Source: Candidatus Odinarchaeota archaeon
GTDB taxonomy: Archaea; Asgardarchaeota; JAGGXT01
Assembly (NCBI GenBank): GCA_021162905.1
Contig: JAGGXT010000047.1
Span: 1-5,074, forward strand
DNA length: 5,074 bases
Direction: 5' to 3'
Translations under genes and position numbers: made by a program
The notes under the pieces: generated by a model
The model's input: the letters and a program-made list of their open reading frames with translations, nothing else
Told to the model about the DNA's origin: nothing
Database searches by the model: none
Shown here: piece by piece, positions 1 through 5,074 of the stretch
Position numbering within the stretch: position 1 is the stretch's first letter
Layout: the number at the start of each line of letters is the position of its first letter

Positions 1-105
1 ATAGAATACATTACGGAATTAATATTTACACTAGAGAAGAATATTTTGATTAATACACGTAGCGCGTAAAGTTCTGATAATTATATTACAAGAAGTTTAG
101 GAATA

Positions 106-114
106 TTTTTATAT
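106..114 (+). promoter_or_regulatory. Probable TATA box of the LSm gene
   Basis: TTTTTATAT lies about 45 bases before the LSm start codon. Archaeal transcription usually starts some 25 bases after the centre of the TATA box, which would put the start near 135 and give a leader of about 20 bases. That leader would contain the GGAGG Shine-Dalgarno site at 144-148, 7 bases before the ATG. No convincing purine-rich BRE element precedes the box, and the region is AT-rich throughout, so the exact box is an inference. The rest of 1-155 holds no gene that can be supported. Confidence 0.4.
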
Positions 115-155
115 CAAATAAGAAAAAATGGTAACCACTATTTGGAGGATTCGGA

Positions 156-389
156 ATGTCTGAGACACAACCATTAAATTTGCTAAGAAAATCAATAAAT
201 AAAACCGTAATTGTAAAATTAAAAAACGGAAATGAATTTAAAGGCAAACTCGCTGAAATGGATGCATATATGAATGTGGTTTTAATTAATGCAACGGAAA
301 TAGAAAATGATCAAGTTGTGGCTGAGTATAGCAAAATATTTGTTAGAGGAAACAACATTCTCTTTATCAAACCTGATGTAGAAGAATAA
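156..389 (+). CDS. Sm-like archaeal protein (SmAP/LSm), RNA-binding
   Basis: This 77-residue protein is a single LSm domain, the normal size for archaeal SmAP. Such proteins form cytoplasmic heptameric rings (sometimes hexameric) that bind U-rich RNA and act in RNA metabolism. Sm1 runs from about residue 17 to 48 and contains the signature G30-x-L32, D36-x-x-M39-N40; D36 and N40 correspond to the uridine pocket. Sm2 is at about 59-71, with I61-F-V-R64-G65-N66-N67, matching the conserved RG(D/N)N segment that completes the pocket. The ATG is chosen because GGAGG at 144-148 sits 7 bases before it. Many archaea have the ribosomal protein L37e gene directly downstream, but here the next gene is convergent DUF460, 7 bases away. 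Transcription probably ends in T-runs such as 413-417 or 485-490 inside the opposing gene. The identification is firm; the paralogue class (SmAP1 or SmAP2) cannot be told. Confidence 0.95.
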   Translation: MSETQPLNLLRKSINKTVIVKLKNGNEFKGKLAEMDAYMNVVLINATEIENDQVVAEYSKIFVRGNNILFIKPDVEE

Positions 390-396
390 TTAAAGT

Positions 397-2436
397 TTAA
401 GATTTCCATCTGTTTTTCCTATACTCTTCGATTATATGTTTTATTGTAAGTTCTGCTTCTCTTTTCTGTCGTTCTGTAATTTCCTTTTTTACTCTTTCAA
501 TAGCTTTTTTAAATTCAATAGCTGGAATAATACCAAAATTTTTAAAGAACTTAATATTCTTAAGTTCCGAGGATAAAATTACTGGTATTCCAGCGTTAAT
601 TAATTTATCAAAAGCTATATGTGCCATAGGCGTCTCACTTATAATAGCTTTTATTTTTAATGAGATAAGATAGTCAGCAAGTGTTTTACCGCCACCGCTT
701 CCATCTTTAAAGTAAAGAATATCTTCAGGAAATATTCCTAAGTTGCTTTGATAATTTAAAATATGATCCATAGTGAATTTTTCAATAACTTTAAACACAA
801 TAATATTTGGATTTTTTTCAAACTCATAAACTTTAAGGAGGGTAGTCAATCTTTCAGTAAGAAGATCTATTTGTTTTCTAAGATTTTTATTTTCTTCTCT
901 AAGCGATTCTAATAATGTATTTGTTAATTCACTTTCGTATGTTACTTTTTTGTTTTCCTTAACTCTTTTAATTTGTTCATCCATCTCTAAAATTATACTT
1001 TTAAGATTCTTGATTTCAAGCCTTAGCCTCTCATTTTCACGCTCTAAAAAACTTATATGTTCTTGAAGTTTACTTATTTGATCTAAAAGTGATTTATCAA
1101 ATGAGCTTATAATATTCTTATCTGCCGACAACTTTACATTTTCTTGACTTGGTTTTTGTTCCTCAGCATCAGTCTTTGTTAACATCTCTCTAATAGCAGA
1201 TATTATAGATTTACCACGAATCACATCAGCTTTTATTTTCTGTTTATAATGTAGTGGAATTTTTTCAGACTTTATGAGAGCCTCTATTTTATCCAACTTT
1301 GGTTTATAATGGTAAAAGGCTTTTATCGCAGCTGACAGAGCATCGCGCTCATGAGCAGTATTTACAGAAAATTGAGATTTTGTGGATAAGAAATCCTCAA
1401 CAAGCGCTCTTTTTTCATTAACAGTTAGATTTCTTTCTGGATAAAAAATAGGAATTTGAAGAGTTGAAGCAAGTTTATTAACAAAATCAGGTGGAGGATT
1501 TACATCACTAGCAATTAAGATGGGTATTCCAATTTCAGTAATTACACGGATTATTTCACTCCTAGACCACTCTTTATGACTATTTAGATAGACTAGATTT
1601 CCATCTAAGTCTAAACATGCTAAACCTGTCGTAGTACCAGGATCCACACCAACTATAATATACCTCTGACTTAGCGTTTTCCCACCCTTCTTATCATCTC
1701 TAAGAGGAAGGAACATCATATAGGGAGAAACATTTTTCTCTATTTTTATTTTAACATCAGCATTACTTATAATTTCTTTTTTAATAATAGCTCTTACATC
1801 CGAAATTGGGGCGTATATATCAAAAATAACTTTTTTATAACCAAACTCGGTTTCGTAAACAATTTTGTCAAAGTCAATATTATTTTCTTTAAGAGCATTT
1901 TCTATTCTTTTGGCGATCTCTTTCACTTTCACTTGAAAAAGTCTTTGATACCTTGCTTGACTCCAGCCCCCCTTTCCAGGGTGACGAGCTCTTGTGATGA
2001 CTACCCTAGTATTATAATTTATTACTAAAGAAAAACCAACCTTCTTCTTTGCTAATTTAGCACAAAAATAGGCAGTTTCTATGGACGTTGGCTTACGGTC
2101 GATCTTTACATTAAATTTCTTTTTTATTATAGAAACTATTGATTCATAAGTATAGCCAGGTGCGCCAGTTATTTGGACGAGTTTTGTATCCTCAGGAATG
2201 TTCTGTAAGAAATATAAAAGTTCTTTTTGACTACCAAACTCGGAAAAATTGTCTATAGCAACTATTTTTGGTCTATATTTTCTTATAGCAAGTATAACAA
2301 ATTTTAATGGTATCCCTTCCTTACCATAAATAACTTTATTGGTGCGATCGTCAATAATTATAAGTGAGAATAGATTTTTAAAGAGAGGATGCGAGTGTTC
2401 TTGCGTAGAATGATAATCTAATCCAGCAATAAACAA
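397..2436 (-). CDS. DUF460 (COG2433) protein: predicted RuvC/YqgF-type RNase H-fold protein with coiled coil
   Basis: This 679-residue protein belongs to the archaeal DUF460 family, predicted to have a RuvC/YqgF-like RNase H fold; its substrate is not established. In order: residues 1-130 look like a first RNase H-like half (G5-L-D7, A60-I-D62, E120). Residues 134-225 carry a basic loop G156-G-W-S-x-x-R162-Y-x-R165 followed by a long helix, resembling the GGQ domain of release factors. Residues 258-375 are the core RNase H fold with V263-D265-P-G-T, S310-D311 and H362-E-R-D365-A; D265, D311 and D365 are candidate metal ligands. Residues about 445-540 form a heptad-rich coiled coil. The C-terminal domain, 545-640, has a D578-G-S-G-G-G loop and alternating strands and helices. 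A charged helix ends the protein. There is no signal peptide or membrane segment. The start is TTG, fixed by a strong Shine-Dalgarno site and an in-frame stop at 2455-2457. Family assignment is strong; nuclease activity is inference. Confidence 0.9.
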   Translation of the reverse strand: MFIAGLDYHSTQEHSHPLFKNLFSLIIIDDRTNKVIYGKEGIPLKFVILAIRKYRPKIVAIDNFSEFGSQKELLYFLQNIPEDTKLVQITGAPGYTYESIVSIIKKKFNVKIDRKPTSIETAYFCAKLAKKKVGFSLVINYNTRVVITRARHPGKGGWSQARYQRLFQVKVKEIAKRIENALKENNIDFDKIVYETEFGYKKVIFDIYAPISDVRAIIKKEIISNADVKIKIEKNVSPYMMFLPLRDDKKGGKTLSQRYIIVGVDPGTTTGLACLDLDGNLVYLNSHKEWSRSEIIRVITEIGIPILIASDVNPPPDFVNKLASTLQIPIFYPERNLTVNEKRALVEDFLSTKSQFSVNTAHERDALSAAIKAFYHYKPKLDKIEALIKSEKIPLHYKQKIKADVIRGKSIISAIREMLTKTDAEEQKPSQENVKLSADKNIISSFDKSLLDQISKLQEHISFLERENERLRLEIKNLKSIILEMDEQIKRVKENKKVTYESELTNTLLESLREENKNLRKQIDLLTERLTTLLKVYEFEKNPNIIVFKVIEKFTMDHILNYQSNLGIFPEDILYFKDGSGGGKTLADYLISLKIKAIISETPMAHIAFDKLINAGIPVILSSELKNIKFFKNFGIIPAIEFKKAIERVKKEITERQKREAELTIKHIIEEYRKNRWKS

Positions 2437-2440
2437 AGAT

Positions 2441-2448
2441 TCTCCTCC
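2441..2448 (-). promoter_or_regulatory. Shine-Dalgarno site that fixes the TTG start of the DUF460 gene
   Basis: On the minus strand this reads GGAGGAGA, with the GGAGG core at 2444-2448, 7 bases before TTG at 2434-2436. That is the same spacing and core as the LSm gene. The only nearby ATG (2448-2450) is in another frame, and the DUF460 frame meets a stop at 2455-2457 without passing any ATG. The TTG is therefore the only plausible start, and the resulting N-terminus (M-F-I-A-G-L-D) begins directly at the first strand of the RNase H-like half, as expected. Confidence 0.8.
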
Positions 2449-2533
2449 ATATAATTATTACACACTCGTATATCATTACGTTTTGGTATGTTATGCTTAA
2501 TAGAAATATAGAAATCATATTAAAGAATTTATC

Positions 2534-2551
2534 TATTTGTCTAAACAAATA
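2534..2551. promoter_or_regulatory. Operator-like 18-bp near-palindrome in the divergent gap
   Basis: The sequence TATTTGTCTAAACAAATA has perfect 7-bp arms (2534-2540 and 2545-2551) and pairs at 16 of 18 positions. It lies 97 bases upstream of the DUF460 start and 111 bases upstream of the arsR-like start, in the gap that separates the two divergent genes. ArsR-family dimers typically bind AT-rich imperfect inverted repeats of this size, often near their own gene. Binding by the neighbouring regulator is an inference. A chance palindrome is possible in AT-rich DNA, and no second copy was found in the other gaps. Confidence 0.4.
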
Positions 2552-2599
2552 TTTTATTATTGTACTTTTTCCTTCTTTAACCAATAGAAAAGAAAAAAG

Positions 2600-2626
2600 T
2601 TATTATAGATTAAAAGTATTATAAAA
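2600..2626 (+). promoter_or_regulatory. Probable promoter region of the arsR-like gene
   Basis: Two TATA-like boxes are present. TTATTATA at 2600-2607, preceded by an A-rich stretch, would give a leader of about 33 bases. TATTATAAAA at 2617-2626, preceded by AAAAG, would give a leader of about 16 bases. Both leaders include the GGTGA Shine-Dalgarno site at 2652-2656. I cannot choose between them from sequence alone. The operator-like palindrome lies 48 or more bases upstream of both, a position more suited to activation or to control of the divergent gene than to direct blocking of this box. Confidence 0.35.
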
Positions 2627-2662
2627 ACAGAATTAATTTATTCAATAGTTAGGTGAGATTAA

Positions 2663-2956
2663 ATGGATAATGACTTAATTATAAACGATGACACCGTCGT
2701 TAAAGTTGCAAAAGCACTAGCTTCGGAAACTAGGTGGGCCATACTAAAGCTTCTTCAAAAAAGGCAAATGGATGTCAGCAGAATTGCTAAAGAACTAAAA
2801 CAAACAGAAGCAAATATTAGTGCGCAAATAAAAATTCTTGAGGATGCGGGGCTTATAAGAAGTCACTACGAACCAGGCGATCACGGAGTAAGGAAAGTTT
2901 GTGAGACTGCTGTTGATAAAATAATTATTGAGCTTGTTTCTAAGAGTGAAGATTAA
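2663..2956 (+). CDS. ArsR-like winged helix-turn-helix transcriptional regulator
   Basis: This 97-residue protein is a compact winged-helix DNA-binding domain of the ArsR type. Residues 12-33 hold the first helices with the A18-L-A-S-E-T-R24-W-A-I-L segment typical of the family. The helix-turn-helix follows: D37-V-S-R-I-A-K-E-L at about 37-45, then recognition helix 48-64 ending in I58-L-E-D-A-G-L. The wing is about 65-82, with Y69-E-P-G-D-H-G-V-R-K. The ELCVCDL-type metal site is absent and the only cysteine is C80 in the wing, so classic arsenic or metal sensing is not supported; the ligand is unknown. It resembles archaeal regulators grouped as COG4189, but I am less sure of that subgroup. 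GGTGA at 2652-2656, 6 bases before the ATG, supports the start. It is divergent from DUF460 and ends in a 4-base overlap with herA. Confidence 0.85.
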   Translation: MDNDLIINDDTVVKVAKALASETRWAILKLLQKRQMDVSRIAKELKQTEANISAQIKILEDAGLIRSHYEPGDHGVRKVCETAVDKIIIELVSKSED

Positions 2957-4431
2957 AGTGTTTCATATTTTTTTGCAATTTCTTCTATCGACTCTTCGAA
3001 TGGTGCAACTTTTATAAATTGACGTTTTCTTATTTTAACAAATATAGGGAAATTAACAACTTCACCTGTAATTAATGCCTCACCAACTGATAAAGAAGAT
3101 ATCATGTCAAGAGTACGTCTATCTATATGTTCACTACTTGCACCTATATGTTGTAAATCGTATGGGTTTGTTATTCTAAGTATAATCTGAGTATTACACT
3201 GTGAGAGTGCCGTTGTTGACAATCTCACTGGACGTTGTGAGATAAGACATAAAGAAAAATAAAACTTACGACCTTCTCGAGCAATTGTTTCAATTATTCC
3301 TTTAGATATAGCTTCTTCTCGTCTGGCTTCTGGACAAAACTGATGAGCTTCCTCTATAACAGCTATCACAGGAGGTATTCTATTATTTCTTCTTAAACTG
3401 AATAGACGATGAAGGACATATGTGACAACTAATTGTTTTTTATATAGACTTATGAGATTACTCAGATTTAGTATTATTAGCTTTCCTGGTTTCATTAAGT
3501 TCTCCCAAAATGGATTTTCCGTATCACTAAAAAAGTATGTTTCCTTTAGCATATAAAGCCAACCTAGCAGTGCCTCTTTCGTTCTAGGATTAATATCATT
3601 TGAAATTTGTATTTTTGATATTATAGATTCTAATGTAAATTTTTTTTCTGCATTACGCATTTTAGAAATCACTCTCATTAATTCTCTAATTTGAATCTCA
3701 GACAGTTGTGGAAGAAAACTTGAGAAGAGCGATCTATTGATGTATTTCATTGAAAACTGAATTTCACTAGCGTTAATAACATGCACATTGTTGATAAATG
3801 GGCTATCATTTAATGAAAATGGAACGTATTCTCCGTGAACATCAAAGACTATAATACTAACACGGCCTTCGGATGGCTTTCTAAGCATCAATTCTTCTAA
3901 GAGTACAGATGTTGTATATGATTTGCCCGCACCAGACATAGCAAGAATTGCAACATGCTTTCTAAACAGTTTTGTTAAATCTAACTTAACCTCATAGCCA
4001 TGACCAAGAAGCTTCCCAAGGAAAATCCCTTTTGTATTAAATCCTAAAATTTTGCTTAAAGTCTCATAGGAGGCTAAAAAGGCCCTATCACCAGGGCTAG
4101 GTGGAATATTACATGAAGATAATTTTCCTTGCGACTTATCAAGAATCCCTAATGACTTAATCTTTAATAAGGTATATTCCCAAAGATCAATTGGAAATAG
4201 AGAGTCTAAAGCACTACCGCTTCTTTCAAATTCAGCTACTGATTCTATTTGACTAAAATAACGATTTGTCTTGATTATATCAACTATTAAGCCAACTAAT
4301 AATTTCACTTGATATGGTATTTCCACATATAGTCCTTTTTCAAGGTTTGAAGCTATTTCTGGTTCTGCTAAAACATAAAATTCTTGCGTATTTGGGGTTT
4401 CCCCCAAACTAATAACTCGACCTATTTTCAT
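2953..4431 (-). CDS. herA: HerA-like DNA translocase/helicase ATPase (double-strand-break resection)
   Basis: This 492-residue protein has the usual archaeal HerA length and order of domains. HerA is a hexameric FtsK/VirB4-clade ATPase that binds NurA and drives 5'-strand resection with Mre11-Rad50. Residues 1-60 form the HAS-barrel. The ATPase core follows: Walker A A164-M-S-G-A-G-K170-S171, then D197-V-H-G-E-Y202, Walker B V355-I-A-V-I-E360-E361-A-H with E361 the likely catalytic base, candidate arginine finger R385-E-G-R388, and the I397-S-Q-R-P sensor segment with N422-P-Y-D nearby. The first Walker A glycine is alanine. The ATG lies 36 bases after the nurA stop, in the same frame, behind only a weak GGGG site at 4441-4444; no in-frame alternative start exists in the gap. 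Mre11 and Rad50 are not downstream. The C-terminal tail overlaps the arsR-like stop codon. Confidence 0.92.
   Translation of the reverse strand: MKIGRVISLGETPNTQEFYVLAEPEIASNLEKGLYVEIPYQVKLLVGLIVDIIKTNRYFSQIESVAEFERSGSALDSLFPIDLWEYTLLKIKSLGILDKSQGKLSSCNIPPSPGDRAFLASYETLSKILGFNTKGIFLGKLLGHGYEVKLDLTKLFRKHVAILAMSGAGKSYTTSVLLEELMLRKPSEGRVSIIVFDVHGEYVPFSLNDSPFINNVHVINASEIQFSMKYINRSLFSSFLPQLSEIQIRELMRVISKMRNAEKKFTLESIISKIQISNDINPRTKEALLGWLYMLKETYFFSDTENPFWENLMKPGKLIILNLSNLISLYKKQLVVTYVLHRLFSLRRNNRIPPVIAVIEEAHQFCPEARREEAISKGIIETIAREGRKFYFSLCLISQRPVRLSTTALSQCNTQIILRITNPYDLQHIGASSEHIDRRTLDMISSLSVGEALITGEVVNFPIFVKIRKRQFIKVAPFEESIEEIAKKYETL
2968..2974 (+). terminator. Possible T-run terminator of the arsR-like gene
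   Basis: A run of seven T lies 12 bases after the arsR-like stop codon. Archaeal RNA polymerase terminates at T-rich tracts without needing a hairpin. On the other strand the same bases encode K-K-Y-E near the C-terminus of HerA, so the run may simply reflect lysine codons. No comparably strong T-run was seen at the minus-strand ends of herA or DUF460. Confidence 0.3.
4391..4408 (-). promoter_or_regulatory. Hairpin with GAAA tetraloop at the start of the herA coding region
   Basis: On the herA mRNA strand the sequence TTTGGGGGAAACCCCAAA forms a perfect 7-bp stem (TTTGGGG with CCCCAAA) closed by a GAAA loop of the stable GNRA class, plus one possible outer G-U pair. It covers nucleotides 24-41 of the gene, codons 8-14 (S-L-G-E-T-P-N), in an otherwise AT-rich gene. 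This close to the start codon it could affect translation initiation or RNA stability. The structure is seen directly; the role is inference. Confidence 0.45.
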
Positions 4432-4461
4432 ATTATTTATCCCCGCATAACTATTCCATGT

Positions 4462-4470
4462 ATATATTTA
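4462..4470 (-). promoter_or_regulatory. Possible internal TATA box for herA
   Basis: On the minus strand this reads AAATATATA, overlapping the nurA stop codon. Transcription from about 25 bases downstream would begin near 4441, giving a herA mRNA with a leader of only about 10 bases. That would fit the weak Shine-Dalgarno site of herA. The short gap equally supports plain co-transcription with nurA, so this is only a candidate. Confidence 0.2.
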
Positions 4471-5074
4471 TCCTACATTTAATGGGAAAATTCCCTTTTC
4501 TCTACGTTTTTTATGTAAGAGTTGAATGAATTGAGTTTTTGATAAAAGCCTACGATATATTAACTCAGCATCTTTTTGAAGTACTTTTGCTCTGTTATCA
4601 GCCTCAACAAGAATACTAGGGAAAGAATAAATGGAACTATAAGAGGATAACCCAATTAGAATTGAAGCTATTTTTATAACGGAATTTATAATATCGTTAT
4701 CGGGTGAGAAAAACTCAATACGAAGAGGAAGATCGAAATCTACAGGCTTTAGATAGAATGTTCCTAGATTAGAGTATATTTTTTTAATTATTTTATTTAA
4801 TAAAGGAGATTGAAGTTGCTTTAGCTCGTAGGGTGCGAATACTGCTGTTCTTTCTGATTTGTTAAGAACACTATGTAAAAATATTACATCATTAATAGTC
4901 TTTAAAATCCCTCTATAATCCATATCCAATATTTCTCTCAAAGAGTCAAAATATTTAATCATCATGGGAAGAGCTTTTAACAGCCAGTTTATAAAAGAAC
5001 GTTTACGACTGTCCTTAATTACACCAACAACATATACATTATATAAATTACTGACCTCAAATAATTCGGAATAT
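4468..5074 (-). CDS. nurA: NurA nuclease, N-terminus beyond the window edge
   Basis: The frame is open from the right edge to the TAA at 4468-4470, giving 201 visible C-terminal residues. The methionine at 4963-4965 is internal, because family sequence continues upstream of it. NurA is a dimeric 5'-3' exonuclease and single-strand endonuclease that works with HerA in end resection. Visible residues 16-25 (V-G-V-I-K20-D-S-R-K-R) match the conserved NurA lysine segment. About 62-79 match the D-x-x-x-L-x-x-x-L-x-x-x-E-R-x-x-V-F block (here S75-E-R-T-A-V-F79). The C-terminal block has Y149-S-F-P152 followed by E157-A-D159-x-R-A, equivalent to the family's Y-P-x-P-L segment with the late tyrosine and nearby acid or histidine. 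The N-terminal metal-binding aspartate and glutamate lie outside the window and cannot be checked. herA follows 36 bases downstream, a typical pairing. Confidence 0.85.
   Translation of the reverse strand, partial: YSELFEVSNLYNVYVVGVIKDSRKRSFINWLLKALPMMIKYFDSLREILDMDYRGILKTINDVIFLHSVLNKSERTAVFAPYELKQLQSPLLNKIIKKIYSNLGTFYLKPVDFDLPLRIEFFSPDNDIINSVIKIASILIGLSSYSSIYSFPSILVEADNRAKVLQKDAELIYRRLLSKTQFIQLLHKKRREKGIFPLNVG

Noticed and set aside
682..705. D-G-S-G-G-G-K-T in the DUF460 C-terminal domain looks like a Walker A loop
   Set aside because: The first glycine of G-x-x-x-x-G-K-T is an aspartate (D578), and no Walker B or other ATPase motif follows. It is better read as a glycine-rich loop in a Rossmann-like fold.
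2378..2584. A 68-codon minus-strand open frame overlapping the start of DUF460
   Set aside because: It overlaps the well-supported DUF460 start by 59 bases in another frame, lacks a clear ribosome-binding site, has no recognisable domain, and covers the promoter region and palindrome.
3342..3348. CTGATGA resembling a C box of a C/D guide RNA
   Set aside because: No D box CTGA follows at suitable spacing, and the bases lie in the conserved E-E-A-H-Q-F coding region of herA on the other strand.
4082..4097. Inverted repeat GCCCT/AGGGC inside herA
   Set aside because: The stem is only 5 bp, lies in the middle of coding sequence for S-P-G-D-R-A, and has no regulatory position.
4484..4495. Inverted repeat GGGAA/TTCCC near the nurA 3' end
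   Set aside because: The arms are 5 bp with a 2-base centre, too tight for a stable RNA hairpin, and no T-run follows on the minus strand. It is unlikely to be a terminator.

Overview
The window is archaeal and AT-rich. It encodes an Sm-like archaeal protein (SmAP/LSm), an archaea-type DUF460 (COG2433) protein, a small ArsR-type winged-helix regulator, and the HerA/NurA DNA end-resection pair. Shine-Dalgarno sites, TATA-like boxes and very short intergenic gaps also fit an archaeon. The lineage cannot be fixed from this sequence. A TACK-group or related thermophilic archaeon is plausible, but that is a guess.

Layout, left to right. Positions 1-155 are a gap with a likely TATA box and a GGAGG site for the LSm gene (156-389, +). 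Only 7 bases after it, and convergent with it, ends the long DUF460 gene (397-2436, -), which starts at TTG behind a strong Shine-Dalgarno site. A 226-bp divergent gap (2437-2662) holds an 18-bp near-palindrome and TATA-like boxes. The arsR-like gene (2663-2956, +) follows. Its stop codon overlaps the stop of herA (2953-4431, -) in the shared bases TTAA. Upstream of herA on the same strand is nurA (4468-5074, -), cut by the window edge.

Functionally, nurA-herA is a co-directional pair, probably one operon, encoding the nuclease and the hexameric translocase that resect double-strand breaks together with Mre11-Rad50. Mre11 and Rad50 are not visible here and could lie upstream of nurA. LSm and DUF460 form a convergent pair with no proven functional link. 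The ArsR-like regulator faces DUF460 across the palindrome, so it may regulate itself, DUF460, or both.

The most interesting points are: (1) a GGW-S-x-x-R-Y-x-R segment in the middle of DUF460 whose motif and predicted layout resemble the GGQ domain of aRF1/eRF1 and Vms1-like release factors; (2) an apparent duplicated RNase H-fold half in the same protein; (3) the operator-like palindrome next to arsR; (4) a 7-bp GC-capped hairpin with a GAAA tetraloop in the first codons of herA. No mobile element, CRISPR array, rRNA or tRNA was seen.
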